Position numbers and translations under genes: made by a program | Shown here: one piece after another, positions 1 to 12,126 of the stretch | Layout: each line of letters starts with the position of its first letter | Numbering within the stretch: the first letter of the stretch is position 1 | From: Tricholoma matsutake | Lineage: Eukaryota > Basidiomycota > Agaricomycetes > Agaricales > Tricholomataceae | NCBI GenBank assembly: GCA_026075535.2 | Contig: AP026549.1 | Location: 682,001 to 746,000 of the forward strand | DNA length: 64,000 nucleotides | Direction of reading: 5' to 3' | The notes under the pieces: model-generated | What the model saw: the letters and a program-made list of their open reading frames with translations, nothing else | Told to the model about the DNA's origin: nothing | Databases searched by the model: none

Positions 1-1110
1 GTGGAAGGTACCAGAGCGCATGGAGCAGTTGTTCACTGGACTGGAGTAGGTGGGACCGGGTTCGAAGGACGGGGTTGTGCTGCGGGCGTGTTAAGATCAG
101 TTCAAGCGTATGGTCTACCACTTCGTAAGGCGAATAGTTCTTCCTCAAGCTTTGCAATGTGATCGTCCACTGTGTTAGATACTTCCGATACCTGATATAT
201 ACCTCTAGGTAGTGGTGTCAATGATATTGAAGATGCGATGTTGCACATGAGGGAAGGAGTGATGGTGACCTGTGGGTTTCATCGAAGCCACTCATTAATG
301 CATTCCTTGATGTAGCGACCAGGGATGTTACGAGGAGTGAATTGACCATTAGGGAGAACTACCTTTCCTTCAGTGTTCTTCTTACACTTTCCTTCATTAA
401 TATAGGACTGGCAAACCAAACAGTTGCTAATAAAATGTCCAGCGAGACTGCAAAAGATGCAAACCAGAGCTTCGACTTGTTCAGGTCGAAGGCTATTGTT
501 AGCATGAGGTGGGTTAGACGTTTTTGAACCTGCTAGAGCCGTGAAAAGAGTAGTTGCAAACTTTTCGAAGATAGCCAAAAGGTCTTCCGATTTGATCTGA
601 GGTGCCGATGTCGAGGTGGTCGCTGCCGATGACGAGGTTGCTGAGTTCGAGCTGAGTAGGGAAGAGATGTCCGAGGAGTTCGATCCAGCTAAGACAAACT
701 TTGCAGCTTTGTGGATGTGATTGAGTGGGTAGGGGTCGTCGGGGTAATGATCAGGATACTTAAGCTCGAGTCATCAAGCAATGCGCGACCACAATCCAGG
801 TTGGAATCCTTGAATGAATGCTCTGCTCTGCTCTGCTTCCGAGATTCTGTTTTTAGTTGACAGGAATTTTGTAATGTCATAAAAGGCTTGGAAATACAAT
901 CCGAGATCGTTCGCGTTGAAGATGCTGATGCGTAGTTACTCGCCGACTAACTTGTCCATATTGGAGATAGACCACTTGCAATCGTCTTCCGAACCGGGGT
1001 AAAGCTTGCGAATTGCAATGCGAAAGTTCTGGAACGAAATGCCGGTGTCATATTCTGGAATTGATTCCCAGAGTTTGGAAGTGTCGATATCGAGGTAGCG
1101 ACAAGCGTGC
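1..1110 (-). pseudogene. Ty3/gypsy-type Gag fragment, degenerate
   Basis: Reading the minus strand from about 1110 gives one continuous Gag-like polypeptide: a capsid-type N-terminal half (Ser/Tyr-rich, about 150 residues), a Ser/Thr-rich linker, then a zinc knuckle of CX2CX4HX4C form (CIFCSLAGHFISNC) near 455-415, followed by the basidiomycete Gag signature with GKVVLPNGQF and a conserved proline-glycine turn. In the family this protein packages element RNA. The reading frame is broken by several stops, mostly TGA (279-281 and a tandem pair near 770), and no protease or polymerase follows before the window edge at 1. The Gag tail after the first stop can be followed to about position 10. Family assignment is by recalled pattern, so the exact clade is uncertain. 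Confidence 0.7.
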
Positions 1111-1439
1111 TATGTCATTACAAACCGTCTAAACATCGGAAATTCACCTCATTGCATCCTAAGTCGTCTTGCGCGTGCTCAGTCGGTGGCCGAATAGCTT
1201 GGTCAACCTTGCTATGACTCATCGGCATGTAGTAAGAGTGCCCGAGGCCATGATGACGGCGGCCCAGCGCATTCGAAGTGTTCCTAAATCGTTTGAGGGG
1301 GATCGAGGGGGATCGAGGGGGATCGAGGGGGATCGAGGTAGTGCAAGGCCGCTCGAAGCCTGTTCGGGAGCATTTTGCAAGGCTCAAAGGTGTTCAAGGG
1401 GTTCCAAGTGCCATGGGAGATTGATGCAGAACTGCTGTG
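1111..1439. other. Junction between gypsy Gag and copia remnant; no gene recognised
   Basis: This stretch separates the gypsy Gag start from the last recognisable copia RNase H residues. Apart from a 10-bp tandem repeat it holds only short overlapping open frames on both strands with no family features. The copia 3' end and 3' LTR would be expected here and are not visible. Confidence 0.4.
1301..1340. repeat. 10-bp tandem repeat (GATCGAGGGG x4)
   Basis: Three perfect units and a fourth imperfect unit of GATCGAGGGG lie head to tail, preceded by a partial unit. It lies just beyond the truncated copia RNase H and may mark the deletion or repair junction. Confidence 0.85.
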
Positions 1440-3257
1440 AGTGGTTACAGACCTTATAGCGCAAGGTGGACCTATCAATGGCACCGCAGCAAGTAGAAAC
1501 ACATATCCAGATATAGACTTCCTGTCCAAACTTGATGCCCAGTCAGCATTGCAATACATTGAAATTTTGGCATTGTGTACATGTTCCAGTCCAATGTGAG
1601 GTGAAAATCACATGTCCCCTTGAGATACTGGAATATCTGTTTGATGGCGGTCCAATGCTTGGATTGCAGTGTTTTTGTGAACTTTGCCAGTGTGTGTACA
1701 GTGTATGCAATATCTGGTCGCATTCCAATGGCCATGTACATCAAGGAACCAATTGCTCAGGCATAAGTTCCAGAAGCCCGATCATTTCCTGATTCATCCT
1801 GATCAGCTTCATCAGTTTCGAGATTGATGTTAGGACTGAGTGGTGTAGAGATGGGATTGGCATCTTGTAGTCCTACTCGATGTAAGATCTTGTCAATATA
1901 GTGTGCCTGCGACAATGTCATACTCTTTGTCCCATGTAATCTTCATGCCTAATAATAGTCATAGTTTGCCAAGAGTTTTGATTTTGAACTTTTGTTTGAG
2001 TTTGCACTTGATGTGATTGCTCTCAGCTGTGCTGTTGGTAAATACCACCAAGTCATCCACCCATACCAGGATAATTGCAAAATTCTCCCCCTGTTGCCTA
2101 ATATAGCAACAATAGTCGGAGTGTGTATTTGCATAAGCCAAATCTCTCATCATGCCATTGAATTCATTACTATTCATTATTCCATTAATTTCTGGCCTGT
2201 TTAAGTCTGTATAATGTTTTGATGAGTTGGCATACATGTTCTGATCCATTGTCATACCCAGCTGGCTGTTTCATATAAATTTCCTCTTTTAGCCATCCAT
2301 CAAGATATGTGCCCTTTATGTCCATCTGCTGCATGTCCCATCTATTTATAGTAGCAAATGCCAGCATGGTCCATAAGGTTTCGAAGCGCATTATGGGTGC
2401 AAATGTTCCTGTGTCCATGTAATCCACTCCTGGCTTCTGTGAGAAGCCTTGTGCAACAAGTTGTGCCTTGTATTTGATGATATTTCCTTTTTTATCCTTT
2501 TTTTGATCAAATACCCATTTGCAACTGATAGCCTCCCTTCCCGCTGGGAGCTCTTCTAGTCACCAAGTACCCCTCTCTATGAGTTGTGTGTACTCGGTAT
2601 CAATGGCCTTTTCCCATTCTCTACCTTCTTCACATTCCAGTGCCTCTTTGCGGGTCTGTGGAAGCCATTCTGGATCACTTGGATCTTGCCATGTTAATGC
2701 ATCAAATACTGATTGGAATGCAATGTGAGCCATTTCCTTCTGTCTATGCCTGGCTGCTGATGCTACAGTTGGCCTAGACACATTTAGTGGCTCTGTTTGG
2801 GTAGGCATGCGATTTGATGGTTGTGCACATGGATTATCCATTTTCCTGTAATTGATGTTTTTTCTGCCGTCACATACTGGTCTTGTGAGAATATTTTCTG
2901 GAGATTTTATGGGTGGTAATGATGGGGTTTCAGTTTTGGGAGTTATATTAGTAGTTGGAGGGTTTGGAGAGTCATGGCTCAGTTGATCCTCCCCCTCAAC
3001 GTCTACCAAAGCCGGTAAATCTGTATATATTTCCAACTCATGTAAATCATCGTTTTCATTGAATGCGAAGTTTCTTGATACTTTGATTGATTGTGTGGCT
3101 GCATCATAATACCAAATAAATTTCGATCCGTCCATGAATCCAGTGAATTTCATCTTCTTTGATTTTGGGGATAACTTTGATCTACTTTTGGATTCATCAA
3201 GAACCCAAATGTTGCATCCAAATTTGTGTAAGTGTGTTATGCCCAGTTTCTGCCCCA
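1440..3257 (-). pseudogene. Copia Pol 3' block: integrase C-terminus, reverse transcriptase, partial RNase H
   Basis: Minus-strand translation starts inside the integrase (THLHKFGCNIWVLDE, about 3235-3190). It runs through the variable Pro-rich linker to the RT entry motif ending in GTW (near 2560), then the RT core with QMDIKGTYLDGWLKEEIYM (about 2320), a catalytic WVDDLVVF (in place of the usual YVDD, about 2060) and the post-RT block with RPDIAYTVHTLAKF. RNase H starts with ADWASSLDRKSISGYVF (about 1545) and then loses similarity. RT and RNase H copy element RNA into DNA. Frameshifts and stops between blocks (near 2430 and 2190) show it is inactive. Confidence 0.85.
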
Positions 3258-3262
3258 TCCAT

Positions 3263-3661
3263 TATGGTGCACCTTTTGTATCAGCCAAGGATTTCAACTT
3301 CTCTTCAATCGGTTTCAACTTCCCTTCGATTATCTCTTAGTACATTCACTGTATTGTCCTATGTTCAAGTTCCCTTGCTGCCCTCATTACTACCAGGCAG
3401 ATGTTGGGTTTCTGAGGTTGAAGATTGTCATTGTAATTACCTTCAAAGTATGTCCACTGAATGATGATAAGTATGTGGGGCTTCCTGCAAAAACTTGAAA
3501 ATCCTCTGGGCAGGATTTTGGCATAACAATGGCATGGGGACCTTGTTTTTTGTATGTTTTTGGTGAGAATTTTCGGAACTCTGCATACATAGGTGTTCAT
3601 GACAGTAGCACTCTCCTCAATGTTAATGCCTCCGTATAGTGTGGCAGACACAAAGATCATC
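3263..3661 (+). repeat. Left long TIR of the integrase/alpha-kinase element
   Basis: About 399 bp that match the reverse complement of 8874-9271. The translated frames of the two arms differ at roughly 9 of 104 residues, so nucleotide identity is about 95% by eye. The inner limit is where both arms share a run ending GATCATC. The outer end is TATGGTGCACC, next to the TCCAT duplication. Confidence 0.88.
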
Positions 3662-4157
3662 TCATTCACCACTATGGAATGCCGGCATGCACATGCCACT
3701 AATGACGTCTGATGTACCTACTAACGTGATGGTAAGGCTTACCATTGATACAAACAATTATACTGGGGCTGATGCACTTGTTAGATACAATGGGAGGGTC
3801 CTCAACTTCGAGTAATATAGTGTATATGTAGGCTCAGATTGAATGCCCATGCAATTTACGACCTTGCTTGTCTCCAGAAGGACTTGGATGATGTTTCACT
3901 GAGCTTGTAAGTAAATATGCAGTTCCTCACACTGAAATCTTGCAGTATGTTGATTCTGCACTATTGCCTGAGGCTCAGTACTGATAATAAGGTCCAGATC
4001 TACACAGCTAGTCTTGATGCTTCAATTGTGCATCAGCAAGTCATCGAAGCAGTCCCTGGCTGATACAAAATTGTGTGATTTTGCTAGGTGTTGCAGAAAT
4101 AAGGTTTGACAGCAAATCTGCCACACAATGTTGAAGGGTTCATAACGCCTCTCCACC
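3662..4157. other. Sub-terminal region of the element, no gene recognised
   Basis: This lies between the left TIR and the first recognisable kinase exon. Only short frames with stops are present. It may hold the promoter or a decayed 5' exon of the kinase gene, but no such signal is convincing. Confidence 0.3.
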
Positions 4158-6556
4158 TTGATAAACATGGTCCTCTGCAGCGAGTGTGGTGTCAATTTTC
4201 CTAAGCTTTCTGTACTGGAGTCTGCTCCTCCGGTCCTGTCTCCTCCATTATGCAAAAAGTGTGTGAAACTTCTTAATGCTACTTCTGACGCTAAGTGCAA
4301 GGCAGCCGAGGTCAGTTATATGGACATCATGCATAAACATAGTCTTACATTGTGTCTTACAGGCTGAACCACAGTCTGCAGGTTGTGGATATGTATACCA
4401 ATTTCTGAAGAAAGTCTACTGTGGTGGGTGTGAAGCAAAAGACAAGGGATCTAATGTTGAACGTAAGGTATCAGTATATCTGTAATTCTTGGCTTAATCA
4501 GGTTCTTCAGGTGTCGAATCTGTTGAGAAGAACCTGTTGAGCTGAGCACTTGACAGCCAGCAGTGCACTTCTGAACACCGATTGAACCAACCCTCAGGCA
4601 GACAAAACCCTGCTCTCCAAGCTGCAACCAATGGAAAGGGAGGCTTGCCACATTGAAGAAGCAAAGCAAGGCAGACACGGTCACAATTGAGATGTCACTG
4701 TTTGTATTTCCCGCAAATGGTACTAAAGCTAAAAAGGTATGCCAATTTAGTTCCATGAGTAGTTGATATACTGATATGACTTGTTGCCCCCTTTAGATGC
4801 AGATTCTTCCCCTTCTCAAGAAGTTTGTTGGTTCTGACTATGCCATGGATGTATTTCAGTATGCCAAAACCGAGCTGAAGAATGCATTGACTGTCTCACC
4901 AGCTTCACATCAAGTCAATGTAAGCTTACTGAACTTTGAGGAGTGAGTAATCCATCTTCGGGACTCTAAATAGCACATAGCTAACATAGCTGCTATTTTC
5001 AGGCCTATCTTTGGTGTCGCTATTGGAAGCAAGGTTCACAACATTAATCTAAAGGAGAACCAATACTGTGGAACAATCAACACAATGTTCAATCACCTGC
5101 AAAGCGATGCACAGTTGAGTGAGGGAGATGTGAAGAACAAGAACATCCCTCTTCATGTTTTTGTGCATGAGACCTATCCTGCATGTATTTACTTGTCAAG
5201 AGAGCCCAGTCGCTGACTCTTGGTGGCACCAGGATTGGTCAGAACCTGAAGACATCCCTGCCAAATCTTCTGTACACAGTGGCTCTGCTTCTACAGCTCG
5301 TGCAAGTGTAAAATGCAAAGTGTCTCACAGTAGGCATGCTTTGTTGGCTTTTCTTCGATTGTTCTAATTCAATAGCTAGGTTTTTTATCTACTACCCAGT
5401 ATACCAGTTCATTCTGGCCTCAAAAGGTCCCAACAATCATTCCTGATGAGGCACTTGAAATTCAATATGACCATTACGAATTCACCTCAACAACTTTCAC
5501 TGTGGATCATGCAGGCAATGTTGACGAGCATATTGGCCTCGAAGTGAAGACAATCAAAATCTCTTGTGACTGGCAACAAAACATGGGTGACAAACCTAAG
5601 GGCAGGTACCTTGCAAAAGGGCTTATGAAGTATGCCTTTATGATACATTTCAACATGTTGTGCATAAATTTACAATGAACTGGTTCTCGTAGGGCTGCTT
5701 GAATGGGAAAGTGTATGCTATCTTCCAACGCAAGCCAGGGAGAGTCACAGAGTCCCAGAACCTTATTGATTTGACTGCCGAGTTGTGCCTGCTCGCTCTT
5801 GGACATTACTTTGCTGAGTCATTTTCCAAGTGGGCTGCCATAAACAGTGTGAATGTACCAAGTACATCAATTTTATGAGTTACAGATCCTGTGTATTGCT
5901 GATTTTCTATCCAGGTATCCGTTGGAATTTTGCTGATGCTTTTCTTGGCACCATCACCTCTGGGTTACTGCCTGCACCAATAGAATAGGAGGCTGACTCT
6001 CAAAGCCTTGTCTTCAAGACATTCCTTGCTGCACCTCTCCTCAAAACTATTGGACTCTACAATGAGCGGAAATTCAGTGGAAGTGACATGGCAGGGAATA
6101 ACGTAGATACAGTTAGGTGTGCAATTGATACTTATGCACACCACATCCTGGCAGATAGTAATAGAAGCCTGTTGATGACTGACTTGCAGTATGACATGAC
6201 TATGCCTAGTCATGTTTAATTGACTCATTCAACACCAATAGGGGTCATTGGCCCTGATAAGGAGGTCATTTTATTTGACCCTCAGGCACACTCATGAGCT
6301 TTGTAACACATGCCATGTCGCTTTCTGCTAACCAGCTGCCAGGTCAGAAAAAAACACGGGATTCTGGGATGGTGGTCATGAACGCATACTTGCGTGACTG
6401 AAGGACCATAAATGCAAGACACTCTGTAAGAAGCTTGGTTTGAAGGACATAGTTATTGATGTTGACATTACCAACAATATGGCCTCTCGAATGACAGGTA
6501 CCTCTAAAGGAGGTCCCCTTCGCATTGGATTTCCCTCCCCAAAGAAAGAGATTTAA
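4158..6556 (+). pseudogene. Alpha-type (atypical) protein kinase, multi-exon, degenerate
   Basis: The first exon encodes a Cys-rich module (CSECG then CKKC, spaced about 30 residues apart), followed after a GT-AG intron (4311-4362) by another CGGC-containing segment. A helical middle region ends near 4920. The C-terminal part (5410-6540) has the alpha-kinase order: GKVYAIFQ, a helical block ending SVNVP, FNF-like NFADAFLG, FLAAPLLK, ERKFSGSDMAGNN, AHHILADS, LLMTDLQ (the metal-binding DLQG region, interrupted by an intron exactly after the Q), ILFDPQAHS and a final Cys-rich FWDGGHE...HKC...CKKLGL. Alpha-kinases phosphorylate Ser/Thr in helical substrates. Stops at about 5988 (TAG) and 6388 (TGA) and lost splice signals make it a pseudogene. 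The position inside the TIR element suggests captured cargo. Confidence 0.72.
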
Positions 6557-6615
6557 CTTCGAATAATTTTATATGTCTACCATACATTGAATGACAGTTG
6601 AGATCACTACTATTG

Positions 6616-8201
6616 CTACATGAGACAAAGAAGCTCCTTGAAAATTATCCAGACATTGTCAAAGGTCAGGGAAGTAATCTGCAGAGTATTGAAGGCAGCC
6701 TGCACTCGAGCAGCATATTCAGGATATACAAACTGGATCAACTCCTCACTGCCAATCTCCTCCATAAGGTTACAAACAACAGCAACATCCACTGGCTGAA
6801 GACAATTAATTGCATTGTACTTGTGAAAAAGTGCAAATGCAACGTTGGGCGAGACACCAGAAGGGAGATTCTTGTTTTTGTTGAAGCAAACTTTGTGGTT
6901 GTTCATTGTTTGGCAGAAGTTATCAAGCTCCTGTTGAATGAGTTTGGGCCAAAGCCACTGAACAATTTCACTGTTTTTGAGACGATCAATATGTAAAGTA
7001 CATCAGTAGAGGAAGGACTAGACATACTAATGCTTTGGAATCGATGCATCATAAACACCCTGACCAGCATCCCAGTAGAGATGAACATTATCACCCCAGT
7101 GCAGGCAAAGTCATAACCATCCTCGCTCGATGGTAATATTATAAATACTGCTGAGAAATCTATGTGCTGGCCCAATCTCAACTACATCGAGGGCTTGGGA
7201 AAAGTATTCACTAAGTAACCACAGTTAGAACAATATACTACAGAGTTAAGACATGATGATTCACCGTAGCGCAACTGCAAGCCCATGTAGAAGCATGGTT
7301 TCAGAGCCGCAATCAGTCATCGACTGTTTTGGCATCCCTGTTAGGCAACAATTTACTCAGCATGCAATCAAGAGATATTATTGGAGAGTAGCTTACCTCC
7401 CAACTCAGCAACAAGACTCAGATATAAGTATGCAATTGAAGCTTGATACCAATTGTTGGGCAACACCCAAAGTCCAAGCCATTTACCCAACCACTTGTCT
7501 CTTATCCCATAAACAGGGAAGCCAATCTGTGTAAGCTTATTGTGACTGTCAGCTGACCACTTGTGGTGAGGCCCCAAGCTAGTAAGAACACCATGCTTGA
7601 CCTTCTTGGCACTAGGCTCACACAATGCAAACCCCTCAGGATGGTGAAGATGCATCTCATCAATGATGCATTGTCTATGGGACATGGTGAGTGACAAAAA
7701 AGGGCCAAGAATCAAGTAAATACAGACTGAGTCAGATGCACTCCCATGTGAAAGATGATGGCCTCCCTTGTGAGAACTGGTCCTCTGAGCCCAGTCAGAT
7801 CCTGAGACATCTGGTCGAGGACAAGCTGGCATTTGTTGGTTTCTGACATTTGATGAGTGGTTTTCTCGCTCCCATGAAGCCCAAGATCATTGCAACACTG
7901 TGCCACTGTAGCCTGACTGAGTGCCATCTGATAGTTAATGTCCATTCACAGAAAAGCTATGACATCAGACAAACCTCATTTTGATGTTGTGTTTGGCCTC
8001 GAGAAGCTCGCTGATCACAACTCAATTTGTAATGTTGCATTTGAAGTAAGCCAGTAAGAGCTCAGCAAGATACTCATCACCCTTTTTTGCTAATGAAAAA
8101 ATTTGGTCAATATCGACACTCTGAACACCATATTTGGGTCACATATGACAGAGCTTGTGCTGATTAATCCCAGTAGGATTGTTGTTGGCCTTTTGAGACA
8201 T
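6616..8201 (-). pseudogene. DDE integrase-type transposase (rve-like), multi-exon, degenerate
   Basis: The start is ATG at 8201-8199 (MSQKANNNPTG). A helical N-terminal region and HTH-like segment (LGLHGSEKTT) precede the core. The acidic triad is visible: D in WSADSHNKL (about 7560), D in TDCGSET (about 7305, after a GTAAGC...CAG intron at roughly 7330-7391) and E in TIERGW (about 7125). Between D1 and D2 is the conserved KWLGLWVLPNNWYQASIAYL stretch. The C-terminus shows NCLQPVDVAVVCNLMEEIG. In the family the core joins transposon ends to target DNA. Stops are TGA, for example 7111-7113 directly after TIERGWL where relatives have Arg. It is convergent with the kinase gene. It differs from the integrase at 12.1-14.1 kb. 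Confidence 0.78.
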
Positions 8202-8873
8202 CGCTGAGGAGAACTGGGGGGTTATGAAGAATTGACCCAGTGATTTTACACTCTAGTGTCCACTGGCAAGTGTTGGCAGTAGTAAGACACAGAAAATGCA
8301 ACATCCATTAACAGACTGTTCACAGTTTGATCCACCAACTTCATGTGCCCCAAATTGTTGTATCAAATGTGCTGCTATAAATTTGACGCATATATTAGAA
8401 GGCTAGAAGCATGCAATGGATGAAGAGTGCAGGTAAACTGAAGTAGTTTGCTTGTTCTACCATCATTCCACATCCAAGTCCTTATGGATGTGTTCTACAT
8501 CCACGATACACACATGTTGTAGAAGGCCACACTGGGAGACAGACAAAGGGATGCCCAGGTAGGTAGGTAGGTAACACCCAAACCTTGATCCACATCGTTT
8601 GACACAGTGTATTCTTTCGCACTATGTGGCGGGAGCTCCAGAAATTCTGGCAAGTCATCAAGAAGTCATTGAACATTCAAAACAACAGGGAGCACAATAA
8701 CTTGAAGTAGGTTAGAAGATTGTAGCAAAATTTAATATTATGTCTATGTACCTGCTAGTTAGGGCAATCAGAAGACAATGACAAGACATGTTGCTCAAAG
8801 TTGGCTGTGTGCCTGCCCAGTCAGTGATTGGATGCTCTTGTCGGCAGTGGGGGGAGGAACAGTCGAGGATGTC
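8202..8873. other. Sub-terminal region of the element, no gene recognised
   Basis: The stretch between the integrase start and the right TIR contains only short frames. It is the likely promoter side of the integrase gene. A short GGTA tandem (about 8558-8572) is the only structure seen. Confidence 0.3.
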
Positions 8874-9271
8874 GATGATCTTTGTGTCTGCCACACTATA
8901 CGGAGGCGTTAACATTGAGGAGAGTGCTACTGTCACGAACACCTACATATGCAGAGTTCCGAAAACTCTCACCAAAAACATACAAAAAACAAGGTCCCCA
9001 TGCCATTGTTATGCCAAAATCCTGCCCAGAGGATTTTCAAGTTTTTGCAGGAAGCCCCACATACTTATCATCATTCAGTGGACATACTTTGAAGGTCATT
9101 ACAACAACAATCTTCAACCTCAGAAACCCAACATCTGCCTGGTAGTAATGAGGGCATCAAGGGAACTTGAACGTAGGACAATACAGTGAATATACTAAGA
9201 GATAATCAAAGGGAAGTTGAAACTGATTGAAGAGAAATTGAAATCCTGGCTGATACAAAAGGTGCACCATA
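8874..9271 (-). repeat. Right long TIR of the integrase/alpha-kinase element
   Basis: About 398 bp, the inverted copy of 3263-3661. The outer end reads GGTGCACCATA and is followed by a G and then TCCAT, the second copy of the target duplication. The inner end coincides with loss of similarity at GATGATC. Confidence 0.88.
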
Positions 9272-9277
9272 GTCCAT

Positions 9278-10690
9278 GCTTCATGTGGTGTTATTCCATC
9301 AAGGGCTTTTTTCGGTGCTCAATTATGTAAATATGCTGCATGCGTGACTGCCTCATCCCAAAGGAATATGGGTAAGTTCTTCCCGAAGAGCATTGCGCGG
9401 GCCAATTTGAGAAGCATCCAATTAAATTTTTCGCCAACTCCATTTTGTGATGGTGAGTATGGTGCAGTGGTCTCAATGACTATTCCCTTTTCTGCTGCCC
9501 ATTTCTTCAGCTCCTCATTCACGAGTTCCTTGCCATTATTGAACCATAAATATTTAGGTAGTCGTGTGTACTTTTTCTCAATCATATTGATGTGTTCTTT
9601 GATCCAAGACTGTGCCTGATCCTTAGTCTGTAAAAATTGTGTTGTAACATAGTGTTTGGCATCATCTGTAAATGAGATGTAATAGTTCCATCTTCCAATG
9701 GATTCAATGCGGGCTGGCCCCCAGACATCTCCCATAGTATGTTCCCCTGCTACCGTGGATCTATTTTTGGCCTCCTTGGGAAATGGTCAATGTGCCTGTT
9801 TAGCTTGGATACAGGCTTCACATGATCGTGATGGGATCAAAGATTCATCGATCATAAGTCCCTTTATGAGTTTTTCTTTCTTCAGCATCTCCAATCCGCT
9901 GATTGAGAAATGTCTGTATCTCCAGTGCCACTGATCCCATGACAATTTCTGTGTTGATGCAAAATTTGCTCTCTCCTGGCCTGGCAATTCTGCTTGTGCA
10001 TCCAGGAGGTATAGTCTATTTTTGACTCTGCCTATTCCAATGGTTTGACTGTTTTTATTCCATAGAATGGCTTTCCCATCCTTGAATTTGATGTCTCCTC
10101 CTCCCGCAACAAAACAGCTGATTGAGAGTAAACAGTTCTCGGCATTGAGTGCATGCAGCACTTCCCATAATGTGTGCTGAACTAATTTCCCATCAACATT
10201 AAAGTTTATGATCACTGTCCCACACCCCTGTGCAGTGATCGGATGGGATCCCAGATCGTGGATGGATCATCATGAAGTGGGGTGTAGTTGTTAAATGCTT
10301 CCCAGGTAGTACAGATGTGTGAGGTAGTAGCTGAATCCAAGATCCAGTCATAGCATGAAAATTCCTGTGATTCCTGAGTTGAGTAGGCAACATCATTGAG
10401 CGATGTATTAATAGACTCTTGAGTCTGATGTGCTCGATCACCTTTCTTTTGCCTTGCGGGACCCTTTCCTGCATGGGCCTACCTGTCATCAACTGTAGGA
10501 TCATACAGCAGCCTTTTCTCATCTGCACCTGGCCCATCCAGTCTGTCAAAGGTGGATTCTGAGGCAAATAAGGGAATATCTGGGTTTGGAGGGTCTGGAT
10601 GTGTAGTGTTGGGCAAGCAAAAGGTATATCTGTGTATCCCTGATTGTGAATACAGCTGACTACTGTCACAGCATCAGACACTTGGTCAAT
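9278..10690 (-). pseudogene. Copia middle block: Gag C-terminus, protease, GAG-pre-integrase, integrase core
   Basis: Minus strand from about 10640: a Gag tail, then the aspartic protease motif LDSATTSHIC (about 10350), the GAG-pre-integrase domain with its zinc-binding HWRYRH and CEACIQAKQAH (about 9950-9790), and the integrase core with GRWNYYISFTDD (D1, about 9680), WFNNGKE (D2 position occupied by N, about 9545) and YSPSQNGVGEKFNW (E, about 9440). The frame ends at 9319 near AAYLHN and meets the inserted element at 9277. Protease and integrase mature and insert the retrotransposon. At least two frame changes are present, and the second catalytic Asp looks replaced by Asn. An intact-looking stretch of 142 codons spans 10215-9787. 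Confidence 0.85.
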
Positions 10691-11847
10691 TGGAACAGAC
10701 TACCATCAAAGTTGCTTGTATTCTTGTCAATCCCCATGGTGTTGTAAAGGTACAAACATATCTCCGATTGCTGGCAGGCTGCATCTCCACTGACTTATTG
10801 TACGGAAAGGATTGGGATGGTAGGATCTCCGGCCTATGTGATCCAGTTGTACCTAACACAGCTCATTCCCAATCTTTTCCTGGCCCACTCATTCATTTTA
10901 ATTATGTCTCTGGGGTAGTACTTGATGTGGTGTGGTCACACAGAGAAGTCTCTGATGTTCTTTGAGGCTGGTTCCCAATGCTCTTTGAGTATTTTGATAC
11001 CTTGCCTGTTTCTGAGGCCCTGCATTGGCTTCTTTGCTCGAAGGAACATCAACATCTCCATGTTGTGCCTGATCTTACTCTGAATGGGGAGAAATTTGCC
11101 ATTAACAAAGGCACAAAGAAGGCAAAGTTTCACAACCACTTTATTTATCTCAGTGAATTGTTACTTCACTTTGGTGCTCACCATTCCTGATCTTCAGAAT
11201 TATCAGTGACTCATTCTTCCATACCGAAGAACACCCTAGCTCAATGGCAACACTCTAAGTTATTATTGGCCACACCAGCTCTTTCATTCAATCTTGATGC
11301 TGTGTCAAAGGGCAAGGGAAAGGCTAAATGTAAGTGAAAGTTATACATCCAGCTAATGATGAACTGTAACCCATCAATATAGGTAATCTCCTTGGGAGCT
11401 CAAGTGATGATTCAGGTCCTCCCTCTCCTAAACACCATCAGATTGAAGGTGGGGATCTATCTCCAATGATTTTTTTAAGGATTACTGATCTGTATTGCAG
11501 GTTGTCAGTGGATTCGTTGTAGTCCTTCCAATCATGCTGACTTGGATGAACTTTTGGATGAAGAGGACCTTCATGAGATCAAAGAGGGTAATTACTATCA
11601 GCTAGTGGGCCTTGAAGGATTTGGTTTGACCTTTCCAATTATAGATCCTGATGCTGCTGTTGAGGTTGACACATACTCCTACTTGAGACCTCATGCTACC
11701 CAACACACCATTGACCTCACCTTGCCAACTGATGATGAGGCCCATCTTTCAGAGGCTGATGCATTAGTGGTTGTGGAATCTTCTTTTTCTCATGAAAAAA
11801 TGCTTTCTTGTGATCCTTGGTCTGCTTCCACTCTTGGAGACTTCTGA
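10690..11847 (+). pseudogene. Uncharacterised multi-exon gene, possibly broken
   Basis: Plus-strand coding-like blocks lie at 10690-10965, 10978-11190 (contains VNGEKF-like LTLNGEKFAINKGTKKAKF), a short Lys/Gly-rich piece near 11300 ending before GTAAGT (11333), a Ser/Asp/Pro-rich piece near 11395-11450, and 11542-11847 (acidic, ends TLGDF). Donor and acceptor-like sites separate several of them. No family was recognised. Stops between the first two blocks suggest decay. Confidence 0.35.
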
Positions 11848-12126
11848 GAGTCTACACACAGTTATCATATATTTGTACATACAATACCAGTATATACCAT
11901 CTCTGGCATTATCTCACTGCTCATTGGATAGGTTTCCCTTTATTTAGGTTGTTCTCATACAATACTTTCTCTTTAATCAATCAATCAAATTTGTTTCATG
12001 TAAAACTACCTGAAAATTGAAATGCGTGACTCTACTATCCCTGTATGAAGGATCCTTGGTGATTTGAAGAATACTTATTTTATCTATCCTTATGTGATTT
12101 GTTCAAATTTCCAGAGGTATACTAAA

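Larger units (their letters stand above)
3263..9272. mobile_element. 6.0-kb TIR transposon carrying a DDE integrase and an alpha-kinase
   Basis: The element sits inside the copia integrase gene. Its ends are inverted repeats of about 400 bp starting TATGGTGCACC, and the outer flanks share TCCAT (3258-3262 and 9273-9277), a 5-bp target duplication of the length typical for retroviral-type integrases. Inside are two divergently oriented multi-exon genes: an alpha-type protein kinase (+, 4158-6556) and an integrase (-, 8201-6616), which converge with their 3' ends near 6.6 kb. Deleting the element plus one TCCAT restores a sensible copia integrase frame. TIR length and integrase recall Ginger or Polinton-like elements, but no polymerase, ATPase or capsid gene is present. 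Both genes are broken, so this copy is inactive. Confidence 0.8.

Noticed and set aside
3346..3699. Long open frames covering the two 400-bp TIRs (also 8788-9189)
   Set aside because: They are conserved only because the TIR arms are copies of each other. There is no family motif and the frames run in opposite directions relative to the genes.
9319..9735. Independent second copia element at 9.3-10.7 kb
   Set aside because: Its domains complement those at 1.4-3.3 kb without overlap, and the break coincides with a 5-bp duplication, so it is the same element split by an insertion.
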